Part shown: positions 11,420 to 22,127 of the stretch, piece by piece | Layout: the number at the start of each line of letters is the position of its first letter | Position numbering within the stretch: the stretch's first letter is position 1 | From: Bufo bufo | Taxonomy: Eukaryota; Chordata; Amphibia; Anura; Bufonidae | Direction: 5' to 3' | DNA: 64,000 bases | Assembly (NCBI RefSeq): GCF_905171765.1 | Contig: NC_053393.1 | Span: 69,719,371-69,783,370 of the forward strand | Notes under the pieces: model-generated | What the model saw: only the letters and a program-made list of their open reading frames with translations | The model's database searches: none | What the model was told of the DNA's origin: nothing | Position numbers and translations under genes: made by a program

Positions 11420-12224
11420 TAGTCCGCCCCCTGCGTGTGTCTGAGGCAGACAGAGGTACAGTACTGCTCCACAGACTTCTATAATAAAGAATAAAGTTAA
11501 AGGGAATCTGTCACCAAAATATGATGTTGTACACCACTTACATGGCTCTCTAGCACACCTATCCATGATTCAAATGGTACCTTTGTAATCTTCTTCTGAC
11601 TTTCACCAGCAGGAAAAACGCAGTTTAATCCATATGTAAATGAGGGCTCGCAAGTGCCCAGGGGCGGCGTTCGGTGTGTAGGAGCCCAGGCTGCTCTGCC
11701 TTCTTTTTATGTTACTGCTCCCCAGCCTCTTCCTTGGCCCGCCCTGCAAGTCCAGCACTGGCGTGAAACCAGTGACTAGGGGGTGGACCAGAAGCAAACA
11801 GGAGGACTGGAGGCCGGCGCATGCCACAGTGCACATGCCGGCGCCGGTGGTGCACTGCGCACGCGCGGGATATCGGCCGGTCCTGTGGATGACGTAAGGG
11901 ACTTGCAGGGTGGGCCAAGGAAGAGGCTGGGGAGGAGTAATGTAAAAAGAAGGCAGAGCAGCCTGGGCTCCTACACACCGAACGCCGCCTCTGGGCACTT
12001 GCGAGCCCTCATTTACATATGGATTAAACTGCGTTTTTCCTGCTGGTGAAAGTCAGAAGAAAATTACAAAGGTACCATTTGAACCATGGATAGAAGAGCC
12101 ATGTAAGTGGTGTATAACGTCATATTTTGGTGACAGAATCCCTTTAACTTTATTCTTTATTATAGAAGTCTGTGGAGCAGTACTGTACCTCTGTCTGCCT
12201 CAGACACACGCAGGGGAGGACTGG
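11420..12224. repeat. Large inverted repeat with arms of about 330 bp
   Basis: The sequence from 11420 to about 11755 is repeated in reverse complement from about 11905 to 12224 with few mismatches. The arms include a T2-like MITE (11497-12147) and about 75 bp of identical flank on each side beyond its TTAA, such as AGTCTGTGGAGCAGTACTG and its complement. The outer limits coincide with hAT-like termini (CCGCCCCCTG on the left, CAGGGGAGGACTGG on the right). About 150 bp of unique sequence forms the spacer. Confidence 0.92.
11497..12147. mobile_element. T2-like MITE (TTAAAGGGAATCTGTCACC)
   Basis: The termini are TTAAAGGGAATCTGTCACC and the complement of TTAAAGGGATTCTGTCACC. They match the T2 motif TTAAAGGRR with a TTAA target. 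The element lies inside the longer palindrome. Open frames inside it (about 60-130 codons) occur on both strands and are not genes. Confidence 0.8.
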
Positions 12225-12241
12225 GCATGGTTGTTCGCAAC

Positions 12242-12914
12242 TTAAAGGGATTGTTTCATATTGGACATTGGGGGAATATCACTAGAATATGCTTCCAGTC
12301 TCTGATAGGTGAGGATCTCACCTCTGGGACCTGCACATATCCTTAGAATGGGGCCCACGCATGCGCAGCCGCCCTCAATTCATTCATTTGGGAGTGCCAA
12401 AAATAACTGAGCAGCCTGCTCGGCTATTGTTGGAAGTCAGTGAAAGGGAAGTGTCCATGTAATTAGCTGGGTGGGAGGAGCTATAAACTAGCTGGGTGGG
12501 AGGGGCTATAAACTAGCTGGGTGGGAGGGGCTATAAACTAGCTGGGCGTTGTTAGGGGCAGTGATAGGGGAGTGTCCATGTAACTAGCTGGGTGGGAGGA
12601 GCTATAAACCAGCTGGGCGTTGTTAGAGGAAGTGATAGGGAAGTGTCCATGTAATTAGCTGGGTGGGAGGAGCTATAAACTAGCTGGGTGTTGTTAAGGG
12701 CGGTGCTTCGGCTGAAGAAGTGCATCATGGGTTTGGTTGGATACAGGAACAGGAAGTCCTACATATAGGAAGGAACAGGATTGGTTTACATGGTGAAAAC
12801 ATGGCAGGAGTGTCCAAATTAAAGAAAAAAAAGCATGGGGAAGATGTACATGACTTAAGCGACTGCATGAGCATGTCTATCAAAAACACTAGTAATCCTG
12901 GAAAACCCCTTTAA
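12242..12914. mobile_element. T2-like MITE with internal tandem repeats
   Basis: It begins TTAAAGGGATTGTTTC and ends GGAAAACCCCTTTAA, with TTAA at both borders. From 12465 to 12700, AGCTGGGTGGGAGGAGCTAT-type units recur several times with variants. The right part (GTGCATCATGGGTTTGGTTG and following) is shared with 21770-22000, so a second dispersed repeat is embedded or the two elements share an interior. Confidence 0.65.
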
Positions 12915-13601
12915 GGATACATATACATGTAGCACAGTTTTTCCTCCACCACAAATCATACTGCAATGGGTGAAATCCGCTTTAAAAAATTTGCAGCATT
13001 TCGACACACACTGGGAAGGTCTCTTCGACCCCACCAGACCCCGATCACAATCACATATAAGAGGGTTGGATGCCATTGCACACTCTCTACCTTAAACCCT
13101 ATGGGAGCCAACCCAGTGGCTTGCTAAGGGTGTACTCAGGGGGTGAATATGACCGCACTATGTAAATACATCCTAATGATTCAAAAGAGAGGACCCTATG
13201 ATGGTGGAGGCCCCAAGTTATCTGCCCCATGTGCCCTCCTTATAATTCTGCTCTGTCAGCTGGGAATCTGTATAAGAAATACTCAATTTGCACGCATGAC
13301 ACCAAAGAGTTATGGCCAAACAAGTTTAAGATGAGGCCTAGAAGGGATCTACAAAATGAAGTCAAGTTTTTGAGTTTGCATTTCACATGTGAGACAACGA
13401 AACAGCGTGTTGTGGGCGATGTGGTTACATAAGATGAATGTGAATAGGAAAAAAAAAGTGGCTAACTGTCTTCTGACATAAACTTTGATGTTCAGAGCTT
13501 TTAGGGGATTGTCACGCCATTACAACACTGAGCTGGAGAGACAATTACAACGGTTCTACAACAAGACGGGCAAAAATATGTAGAAAAAAGATGGCAGTAT
13601 G
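12915..13601. other. Unassigned sequence
   Basis: Two overlapping short plus-strand frames (13143-13334 and 13229-13432) have no known motif. No terminal repeats were seen. Confidence 0.3.
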
Positions 13602-13890
13602 CAGGGGCGGATCGGCCATAGACCTTACAGGGAAATTTCCCGGTGGGCCGATGTCCAGGGGGCCACCTGAGCCCTCACCACGGGCGGCCAGTGGAAGTTT
13701 TTGGTATATGTATTTTGTGCTGCTGGCAGCATTTTATGATGGACTGTTGTATTTGGCTCTGTTGGGGTGGTATAATGTGCCGCAATATGGTATTGCTGGC
13801 CCTGCCTTCCATCAGTTTGGACCCGACTACAAAACGGGGCCACTTTTAGTATTTTTTCCAGGCCCACTTTAAGTTCCCAGTCCGCCCATG
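13602..13890. mobile_element. hAT-like MITE (CAGGGGCGGA termini)
   Basis: The left end CAGGGGCGGATCGG and right end CCCAGTCCGCCCATG form a degenerate terminal inverted repeat of the CAGNG type typical of hAT elements. Candidate 8 bp duplications GCAGTATG and GTAGTACA match at only five positions. The 93-codon frame across it is not a known protein. Confidence 0.55.
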
Positions 13891-13955
13891 GTAGTACAGC
13901 CAGGTGTGCCATTACCAATCTGTAGGAAAGTAATGAATGTACTGATTGAGAGTTA

Positions 13956-14212
13956 GGGCTCATGCACACGGCCATAGTTTCTGAATGGGTCCGCATCCGA
14001 TCCAGAAAAAATGTGAATCAGGGGCAGACCCATTCACTTCAATGGGGCCGCAAAACACCCGTGTGCTGTCCGCATCCGTATATCTGTTCTGTGGCCCCGC
14101 AAAAAAGATAGAACACGTCCTAATAATTTCTAGAGGAGTGTGAAAAATATGGCAGCATGCACTCGCCCGGGATCTAAAACCGCAAAACGTATGCGGTCGT
14201 GTGCATGAGCCC
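13956..14212. mobile_element. PIF/Harbinger-like MITE with TTA duplication
   Basis: The termini are GGGCTCATGCACACGGCC and the complement, read as GCGGTCGTGTGCATGAGCCC. TTA flanks both sides (13953-13955 and 14213-14215). The interior carries GTCCGCAT repeats and CATTCACTTCAATGGGG. Its length is 257 bp. Confidence 0.85.
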
Positions 14213-14215
14213 TTA

Positions 14216-14520
14216 GGCTGCATTTTAGTCCCTGTGTTCCTTCAATGGTATACGTCCAAATACCTGAAAAACATATTCAGACATCCATCATGATGGATCC
14301 ATTCACTTCAATGGTGCAAAGGAGTCTGAAGGTTTCATCTTTGGACTTCCCATGTCCTGCCTTTTATCAGGCAATGACACATTACCGTGGTGCACTGTGA
14401 TATTCTTTGCCGGGAAAAAGGTGAAAATAAGTCAAAAAATGAAATCTTTGGACTTGGTTTGCTTCATTGACTTGAATGTATCTGTTGAGGTATACGTGCA
14501 GCCAGCCCCTGAGGAGCCGG
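14216..14520. other. Diverged MITE-like sequence
   Basis: CATCCATCATGATGGATC and CATTCACTTCAATGG recall the interiors of the neighbouring MITE families, but termini could not be defined. An 86-codon plus-strand frame at 14352-14612 has no motif. Confidence 0.3.
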
Positions 14521-14841
14521 AGCAGAGGATGGGAGTGGTAGTGTCCCTGATGAGGTGTTGTGTCACGGTGTACTCCCTCAGGTCATTGCTCCCTGGGGAT
14601 CGGAGCAGTTGAAAGGTATTTTGAAGAATGAGGCCAGAAGTAAATGTAGAACAGTCTCTTTTTTACTAAGTGCAAAGTATACATGTAACTTATGGTACAT
14701 CCAATAGCAGCAGATTCAAAGTGTAGTTTCTGGCACCAGTTAAGGAGGTATGGTGGCAGATTGGATGGTGATATACTGGCACTTGTGGGTATAGGTGTCC
14801 ACTGTAAGGTTTAGACTTGAGCTTTATCTGGCCTAATGGTG
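14521..14841. repeat. Dispersed repeat shared with 36.53-36.72 kb
   Basis: GAGGTGTTGTGTCACGGTGT, GGGGATCGG and GGCCAGAAGTAAATGTA occur in the same order here and at 36540-36660. The two copies may be pieces of an LTR or other retroelement, but no paired LTR or coding part was found. Confidence 0.5.
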
Positions 14842-15180
14842 TTAAAGGGCATCTATCAGCAGATTTGTCCCTATGACACTGGCTGACCTGTTACATGTGC
14901 ACTTGGCAGCTGAAGGCATCTGTGTTGGTCCCATGTTCATATGTGTCCGCATTGCTGAGAAAAATGAAGTTTTAATATCTGCAAATGAGACTCTAGGTGC
15001 AACGGGGGTGTAAAGTGTAAATGTCATTATGCCCGGCCCTGTCAATTAAAATGCAGAGGGCATGACAGTTGCAGAGAAAGCGGAGCCTCTAGGTGTAATG
15101 GCAACGCCCCCATTGCTCCTAGAGGCTCATTTGCATATATTAAAACATCATTTTTCTCAGCAGGTCTGGGGTACTGCATA
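14842..15180. mobile_element. T2-like MITE (AAAGGGCATCTATCAGCAG family), right end unclear
   Basis: It starts TTAAAGGGCATCTATCAGCA and shares its interior (GTGCACTTGGCAGCTGAAGG and CCCATGTTCATATGTG) with elements at 42134-42501 and 49060-49329, which have both ends. A fold-back interior with CTCATTTGCATATATTAAAA is present. The right TTAA terminus was not identified. Confidence 0.65.
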
Positions 15181-15349
15181 TGTTTGAATACCATTTTTGG
15201 GCAGTCAAACTTATACCCTTAATGGAAACTGGAGGGCTAAAGTGAAGAGTAAACCCAGATTCATGTGTATTTCTTTGTACATTGTGGGGCTCAATCATTG
15301 GACAAGAGAAAACTAGTAGTGATACAAGTCATCAAGTGCCAACTCAGTC

Positions 15350-15814
15350 TTAAAGGGTATGTACACCTTCGGAGGCAATTTTTTTAATGACTGCATGTTA
15401 CTCATTTTTGGCTAAAAATCATTTTTTTAATTGGCTTTTATAAAAAAAAATATTGATTCTGTCACAAAGGGTTAACTGTTTTTCTAGCTGTGTGACTGGT
15501 ACTTTCACTTTGTGCCATCATCTAATAACCCTTATCTCTAAACTACTGAGAGGTTATAAACACTTATTTAAGCCACATTGTTATCAGTAAGATAAGAACT
15601 GAGCTATCACGTCAGAGGGCAGATATAAGGAGCCTGTCAGCTCCTGGTCTGACGGAAAATTTAAAGGGTGGTACTAGAGCATATCAGCTCTGTACAGAAA
15701 AAAGGACACCATAATTTTTAATAAGGACCAATTTTAAAAATGATCTTTATCTCAAAATGAGTACAATGCAATATTTAAAAAAAAAATGCCCCCAAAAGTG
15801 TACACAGCCTTTAA
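15350..15814. mobile_element. T2-like MITE (TTAAAGGGTATGTACACC)
   Basis: Left end TTAAAGGGTATGTACACCTT and right end AAGTGTACACAGCCTTTAA, with TTAA on both sides. The interior is AT-rich and non-coding. Confidence 0.75.
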
Positions 15815-15821
15815 CACTGAG

Positions 15822-15825
<4 letters not shown>

Positions 15826-15862
<37 letters not shown>

Positions 15863-15868
15863 CATATA
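15826..15868. repeat. TA microsatellite at a Tc1 insertion site
   Basis: A nearly pure TA tract runs into TACATACATATA and then directly into the left end of the Tc1/mariner element at 15869. Confidence 0.9.
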
Positions 15869-16909
15869 CACTCACCTAAAGAATTATTAGGAACACCATA
15901 CTAATACGGTGTTGGACCCCCTTTTGCCTTCAGAACTGCCTTAATTCTACGTGGCATTGATTCAACAAGGTGCTGATAGCATTCTTTAGAAATGTTGGCC
16001 CATATTGATAGGATAGCATCTTGCAGTTGATGGAGATTTGAGGGATGCACATCCAGGGCACGAAGCTCCCGTTCCACCACATCCCAAAGATGCTCTATTG
16101 GGGTGAGATCTGGTGACTGTGGGGGCCATTTTAGTACAGTGAACTCATTGTCATGTTCAAGAAACCAATTTGAAATGATTCGAGCTTTGTGACATGGTGC
16201 ATTATCCTGCTGGAAGTAGCCATCAGAGGATGGATACATGTTCTCATTCTGTTTATGCCAAATTCGGACTCTACCATTTGAATGTCTCAACAGAAATCGA
16301 GACTCATCAGACCAGGCAACATTTTTCCAGTCTTCAACAGTCCAATTTTGGTGTGCTCTTGCAAATTGTAGCCTCTTTTTCCTATTTGTAGTGGAGATGA
16401 GTGGTACCCGGTGGGGTCTTCTGCTGTTGTAGCCCATCCGCCTCAAGGTTGTGCGTGTTGTGGCTTCACAAATGCTTTGCTGCATACCTCGGTTTTAACG
16501 AGTGGTTATTTCAGTCAACGTTGCTCTTCGATCAGCTTGAATCAGTCGGCCCATTCTCCTTTGACCTCTAGCATCCACAAGTTATTTTTGCCCACAGGAC
16601 TGCCGCATACTGGATGTTTTTCCCTTTTCACACCATTCTTTGTAAACCCTAGAAATGGTTGTGCGTGAAAATCCCAGTAACTGTGAAATACTCAGACCGG
16701 CCCGTCTGGCACCAACAACCATGCCACGCTCAAAATTGCTTAAATCACCTTTCTTTCCCATTCTGACATTCAGTTTGGAGTTCAGGAGATTGTCTTGACC
16801 AGGAGCACCCCCCTAAATGCATTGAAGCAACTGCCATGTGATTGGTTGACTAGATAAGTGCATTAATGAGAAATAGAACAGGTGTTCCTAATAATTCTTT
16901 AGGTGAGTG
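15869..16909 (-). mobile_element. Tc1/mariner DD36E transposon, copy 1 of a deleted lineage
   Basis: The terminal repeats are CACTCACCTAAAGAATTATT and its complement ending in AGGTGAGTG. The left TA target is intact. The right side reads TGTATA, so one base pair is altered or the border shifted. Sequence and structure are close to the copy at 44774-45823, including a shared internal transposase deletion. Confidence 0.9.
15901..16758 (-). pseudogene. DD36E transposase pseudogene, stop codon and shared internal deletion
   Basis: Compared with the copy at 44.8 kb, this frame has a premature TAA near 16496 in place of a tyrosine codon, and a 9 bp deletion near 16680 in the N-terminal part. The C-terminal 194 codons remain open from 16485 to 15901. 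They show WSDESRF, FQQDNAPCHKA and SPDLTPIEHLW, with 36 residues between the second Asp and the Glu. Only about 33 residues separate the first two aspartates, against 90 in the related element at 5.5 kb, so part of the catalytic domain is missing. The product would be inactive. Confidence 0.85.
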
Positions 16910-17602
16910 TGTATATATCTATATCAGTATTCATGTGCACATCTTGCTTTATTTTTATCCTTGTGTGCACTATCACCTCCATCCATTTGCCTTCTTCAGA
17001 AGATGCTGTAAAGAAAGTGGAGCCGTTCTCAAGATACTTGGCATCCACTGAAGGTGTCACTGATGTCAGCCCATTCTAAACTTGGACACATCCTCTGCAT
17101 ATGTTGGCAGAGACAGAAAACCTATTAGGATTACAGTCCTAGAAAGAGAAGGCTCCATTAAAAACGTGGAGTGTAAGACCAGGAGACTGTATGGAGAATT
17201 TACTGGAGGCCCCTATTTGTGGGCCCGTCGTCTCCCCTGACTTGACTATTTAGTAAATACCTGTCTAGCCCCCCCCCCCCCCCCCCCCCCCAAAACCATT
17301 CTGGAGTGTCTATTCTTAGAGCTCTGCATTGCACTGTTCCTCTGTTATTCCTCCTAAAGAAATATGAAACTCTTGACAACAGGTTGCTACCAGTGTCAAA
17401 GAGGTTGTCCCTGTGACACCGTCTAATCCGTGCCGACAGTACTATACTGTGTACGGACACACCCCTTTTAAAAAGGGGAACGGTAACGTTCAGTTGTCCA
17501 TGTGTATTATTATGTTTCAGAAGGAATAATAGGAGAATGGCACAATGCCATTGCACTTTTTTTTTTAAAGTCTGCACGTCTGTTCAATTAAATAAATTAG
17601 CC
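16910..17602. other. Unassigned sequence with a long poly(C) run
   Basis: A 23-base C homopolymer lies at 17269-17291. The minus-strand 125-codon frame at 17200-17577 crosses that run (it encodes a glycine stretch) and is not credible as a gene. Confidence 0.4.
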
Positions 17603-17605
17603 TAA

Positions 17606-17839
17606 GGGCACATTCACACGCAATTTGCGGACCGGATATAGCCGCCACTGTCATAGAAAATGCCTACTCTTGTCCGAAATTGGAGACAAGAATAGGACAT
17701 GCTCTCTATTTTTTGCCGGGCCGCGGAACGGAACCACGGATGCGGACAGCAAACGGTGTGCTGTCCGCATTGGAATTAATGGGTCCGCACAATTGCGGGA
17801 CGGATGCGGACACATTCAATTGGTCGTGCGAATGAGCCC
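17606..17839. mobile_element. PIF/Harbinger-like MITE with TAA duplication
   Basis: The termini are GGGCACATTCACACGCAA and the complement ending GTGCGAATGAGCCC, flanked by TAA at 17603-17605 and 17840-17842. The interior holds GTCCGCAT and GCGGACA repeats. Confidence 0.85.
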
Positions 17840-17904
17840 TAACTTATGGAAAAAAGAGGACATCTCTGGTGTGAGCGAAATGTAAAATACATAGGAAACA
17901 AAAC

Positions 17905-18098
17905 TAGGGATGAGCGAACTTCTGTTTTTAAATTCGGCGTACAAGGTTCGGGTTATCTAAGAATTCTGTCATGGATTCCGCTATCACTGACCATAAGTTA
18001 TGAATCGTGGTAGCGGAATCCATAACTGAATTCTTAGATAACCTGAACCCGATCCTTGTACGCTGAATTTGAAGACACATGTTTGCTCGACATCACTA
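17905..18098. mobile_element. Fold-back MITE, TAGGGATGAGCGAA family
   Basis: It starts TAGGGATGAGCGAACTTCTG and ends with a diverged complement (TTTGCTCGACATCACTA). Most of the interior is an inverted repeat: GGTTATCTAAGAATTC with its complement, and GATTCCGCTA with its complement. It is related to the better preserved copy at 37140-37348, which has 8 bp duplications. No clear TSD is seen here. Confidence 0.65.
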
Positions 18099-18411
18099 GT
18101 AATGGAAGAAACTGTGAAAGCGCGGCATCTTGTGTAAACATGTCATAGGGAGCTATGCTAGCAATATGGCCAAAGTCTGCTGACCTTGCACAGTTTGGCA
18201 CGTGCGGAGTAGAGAGCTACTTCTATTCTGGGTACTTTACAGGGTGAATGGACTGCAGTCTTTAGTCACAGGACTTTCTTACTACTTTGCGTTTCTTTCT
18301 TTCTTAGATGCCATGAATTCTTTTAACCATATGTACACAAGGCATACAGCCCATCTAAGCTGCTCAGAGCAAGAAAATTAGAATTAAAAGGAGGTTAGGC
18401 CTCAGGATAGA
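18099..18411. other. Unassigned sequence
   Basis: No features recognised. Confidence 0.3.
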
Positions 18412-18664
18412 CTATCTCTAGCTGATCGGCGGGGGTCTGACACCCCACACTCCGAAGTTAGTACCGGAATTACACCGCTCCGTCAACCTTGCAATGGACA
18501 GCGTCATCACTGCAGTGCTGCTCCCATTCAATGTAGTGACATTTAATGGGAGCTGTGCTGCAATGCCAGTGCTGTCCACTGCGAGGCTGACGGAGCGGTG
18601 TAGTTCTGGCACTGACTTCCAACAACGGCGCTATAGCCAAACAGCTGATCGGCGGAAGTGTTGG
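18412..18664. mobile_element. T2-type fold-back core (GATCGGCGGGGG family), ends lost
   Basis: CTGATCGGCGGGGGTCTGAC on the left and CAAACAGCTGATCGGCGG on the right enclose an inverted-repeat interior around AATGTAGTGACATTTAATGG. It resembles 30196-30539, but terminal TTAAAGGGG sequences are absent. Confidence 0.5.
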
Positions 18665-19317
18665 CTGTAGTGAGCCCATGTGGGGAAAAAACGTAAAGTG
18701 GTAAGGGCTTAATCACATCTGGATCAGAGGGTCCAATCAAAAATAGTGGACAAAAAAGTGCTTCAAGAAGGAACCAAAACCAAACTGACACCATCAGAGG
18801 ACGTTCACGTGATGGCTTTTACAGAGCAATTTTGGAGCGGACAGCCACGCAAAAATTTCACCCAAAATCCACCGGGCGCGTCTTTTCTGCTTCTCATTCC
18901 AGTGGGTTTTCTGCAAAATTTAAAAATTCCACTGTAAAATCCACTGTGTGAACAATCCCTTATAGTCATTTTCATTGTTCTGCTGCTATAACAGAGCAGA
19001 ATAATGTATATAACTAGCAGTGATATGAGTACGACCTTACTCTTTTAAATACAGATTTGGTGACCAAATGCACTTCTTTGGGGCCACATTTATTACAATG
19101 ATAATCTATGACCACATGCTGTACTTGCGGGAGTGTCGATTCACATTATTGGACTCCATATGGCAGCACATGGAGTTGCTACAGATTCACATTACAGGCC
19201 TGTTGGCACTTTCTGTGCTGCAGTACAGAAATACCCCTGCGTCTTCATAGAAAATTGGTGGAGGTATAGCATGGGCCCACAGCAAACAGCGGGTCTGATC
19301 TGTAGTATGGCAGAATG
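18665..19317. other. Diverged fold-back sequence and unassigned DNA
   Basis: At 18790-18965, GGACGTTCACGTGATGG and GTGTGAACAATCCC look like decayed ends of another short inverted-repeat element, with AAAATCCACCGGG and AAAATCCACTGTG between them. The remainder shows nothing recognisable. Confidence 0.35.
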
Positions 19318-19325
19318 CACATACA

Positions 19326-19756
19326 CAGGGGCGTAGCTACCGTGGAAGCAGGGGAAGTGGCTGCAACTGGGCCCGAACACAAGAAAGGGCCCAGGAGGAG
19401 GACAAATCGATTTATTTTCAGGGCACGAGGAGCGGTGAGTATGGTGCTCCTAGTCCTAGCACTAATATTACTATCCGCTCCCTGGTCTTCTTCTCCAGGC
19501 GCCTGCGCTGCACTAAGCCCTGGCCGCACACAGCTTCAGGAAGCATAGTAGGTGTAGGAGCACACTATGACATGATGCTGTGTGATGCCAGGTCACAGTG
19601 TAGTGCGTGCATAGACACAGTGCTGCATGAAGAGCGGAGGTGCCCACAGGGGGAGAAGAGAGGCGAGTATTTTTTATTTTTTTAGCTTGAGGTCTGCATG
19701 GGAGGCCCCATTCAAAAATTTGCTGTGAGGCCCAGTCAGTTTTAGTTACGCCACTG
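19326..19756. mobile_element. hAT-like short element (CAGGGGCGTAGCTA) with 8 bp TSD
   Basis: The left terminus is CAGGGGCGTAGCTACCG and the right terminus is the complement, ending TAGTTACGCCACTG. Flanking octamers CACATACA (19318-19325) and CACATGTA (19757-19764) agree at six of eight positions. CAGNG termini and an 8 bp TSD are typical of hAT. No transposase is present in the 431 bp. Confidence 0.75.
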
Positions 19757-19764
19757 CACATGTA

Positions 19765-20863
19765 GTATCCAGACAAATACCTCAAAGTTTACTCACTTCA
19801 GCTTCCATTCAAGGACCAACAGTTGTTCTCTGTCCTGCATCTGATATACCAAATATAGTACTTAACCAAAAACACTGGGACTGAAATCTTAAAGTAAAAT
19901 AATATATTTACTGAGACTCAAATACATAGAGACTTATGTAAACCTAATACAGATCTGCCCATAGTCAACAATTCAATTCATTTCTCCTTGTGAATTGGAA
20001 GCTTCTGCTCAAGTTGTGTATTCTAGCCTTGGCCCAGCACTTCTTGGGACCTGACGTACCACCAATGGGAATTCAACTCTGACCTCAACTACTTTCCACA
20101 GGTCCCGATAGAGTAAAACTTTTAAGGCCTATGCCAGCTTTGACCAGGGCCTGGAGATGATATGTAAAGGTAGGATGTTCTACTGTCCACATGTGGAAGA
20201 TCTTCAAGGGTTTATGTCTTCACACCTTGGTATCTCCTCTGTCCTGCACAGATACAGCTATACATTCGATGGCCTACAGCAAAAACTATTCTCTATGCAG
20301 GTAAGGATGTACCCAAGAAAGCCCAGATTGTTTTTTTTGGCCTAACGATCTTCAAAATCTTGGCTGACATCACAGTTTTTGTTTCCAGGAATCATCACAA
20401 CTAGTCCAAAATCCATGTATTTAACAGGTTCTCAAAATCATACCTGTACATAATTCTACGTTTCTGACAGTTTATTTTCAATGTGCCACCACGGCAAACA
20501 AGCAACTTTCTCATGTGCCCCTCTGTGTCTCGCAGCTCATTTCCATAAGACGAAATGAAAACATGAAAATCCCCTTTTCCTTCAAAGCATTAGTAATAAA
20601 CTTTGGATTATCTCGAAGCTCCTGCCAATTGTGCTTGTTAAGGAAAAACAGAGCAATTACCCCTCGTAGCTGAACCCCAGAGACCAAGAGCAAACTTCCT
20701 TCAGATGTTAATATCTCAATCTACTTGTGGGGGTTTCAATAGCATGAAAGAACTCCCTGAACAAAGGGGCCTGTCTCGGTCATGGCCTTTGAAGCAGAAT
20801 TAATTATATTTATACAATGCACGCTAACCCTGGAACCTTGAAATATGTAGTAGAGTACATGGA
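19765..20863. other. Unassigned sequence
   Basis: AT-rich with stretches such as TAAAGTAAAATAATATATTTAC. It could be part of an old retroelement. Short frames at 20157-20345 and 20511-20693 have no motif. Confidence 0.3.
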
Positions 20864-21022
20864 GGGAGATTTATCCAAACTTGTGTGAGAAAAACTGGCT
20901 TAGTTTCCCATAGCAACCAATCAGATTCCACCTTTCACTTTTCACAGCTCCTTTGGAAAAATAAAAGAGCAATCTGATTGGTTGCTATGGACAACTAAGC
21001 TAGTTTTGATAAATCTTCCCCC
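20864..21022. mobile_element. Fold-back MITE with paired CCAAT motifs
   Basis: GGGAGATTTATCCAAACTTG at the left and AAATCTTCCCCC at the right form imperfect ends. CATAGCAACCAATCAGATT is answered by AATCTGATTGGTTGCTATGG, so each arm carries a CCAAT box facing inward. It is non-coding. Confidence 0.75.
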
Positions 21023-21279
21023 ATAGTATGTGCCAATCGGCAGAAAAACTGCATGCTAGATATATACATGGGGCCTTGGGATACATAGACGATCCAGGTA
21101 GATATAGCATGATTTAAATGTAAATCACAGAATCATTCCAGATATTTCCAGACTTTTGTAGATATATGACGCAGGGGTTACTCACTTTCCATCATGGGTT
21201 CTCGTATTTTTGATGTAGACAATGGTAAAGAATTCCGAAACGCTATTCCTGCCTTCAAGAATACCGGAACCACATAAGT
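21023..21279. other. Unassigned sequence
   Basis: No features recognised. Confidence 0.3.
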
Positions 21280-21287
21280 CTCCATTA

Positions 21288-21531
21288 CAGTGTTGGAACA
21301 GGGTTCCTTGGGCCCACCAGAGGAAATTATTCTAGGGAAACCACTATATCATCAATAAAGGCTAACAGGTTTTGGATTTTAAAAAAATAGACTCAAGTGG
21401 CAAGCGAATGTATCCAAAGGCAGCTCTGAATGTGTTTTATTTTTCTCCTGGACTTTTGGGGCCTACTATGGTATCAGAGCCTGGGCCCACCAGAGCATCC
21501 TCTGGTACTCTGGTGGGCCAGTCCGACACTG
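21288..21531. mobile_element. hAT-like MITE (CAGTGTCGGACTGG family) with TSD
   Basis: The right end is GGCCAGTCCGACACTG. The left end, CAGTGTTGGAACAGG, is a diverged complement. The octamers CTCCATTA (21280-21287) and CCCCATTG (21532-21539) match at six positions. It is related to 24426-24810. Confidence 0.7.
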
Positions 21532-21649
21532 CCCCATTGCAAGTCAATTGGAACCACCAAGTTGTCTTCAACCTTTTTTATTTTACCTGTGCCGAAATAG
21601 TAGACTTAGCATTTTAATTTAACGTTACCCTGCAAAAAAAAGTATATTT

Positions 21650-22060
21650 GAAGGGGTTTTCCAGTTTGCATCAACATCTTTTAAAATCATAATTTATGAA
21701 TTTAGCTGTAGCTTTGTAATGTATGACCATGTCCATGCAGCTCTTGTTTTCTGGGATGTGACGTCCATGGAAGTGGCAGTGATAGGGGAGTGTCTATGTA
21801 ACTAGCTGGGTGGGAACAGCTATAAACTAGTTGGGCGTTGTTACGGGTGGGGCTGGAGCTGTGGCAGAGAAAGGAGAAGTGCATCATGGGTTTGGTTGGA
21901 TACAGCAACAGAAGGTGCTACATACAGGATGGAAAGAAACCAGAGGGATTGGTTTACATGGTGAAAAAGGGGCCAGAGGGTCCAAATTAAAAACAAAACA
22001 TGAGGTAAGCAACTACATGAGCATATCATGTTATATGTTAAATATACCCTATTAATATAT
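21650..22060. repeat. Dispersed repeat shared with 12.55-12.84 kb
   Basis: GATAGGGGAGTGTC, AACTAGCTGGGTGGGA, AGTGCATCATGGGTTTGGTTG-type and TTGGTTTACATGGTGAAAA segments recur in the same order in the T2-like element at 12.24-12.91 kb. The left side (GAAGGGGTTTTCCAG) looks like a T2-type terminus. Confidence 0.6.
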
Positions 22061-22127
22061 GGATTGTACTCAGCATATACATAGCGCATTTTCTGAATAC
22101 AGCCAAACATAGATAAAAATCTGTGGC

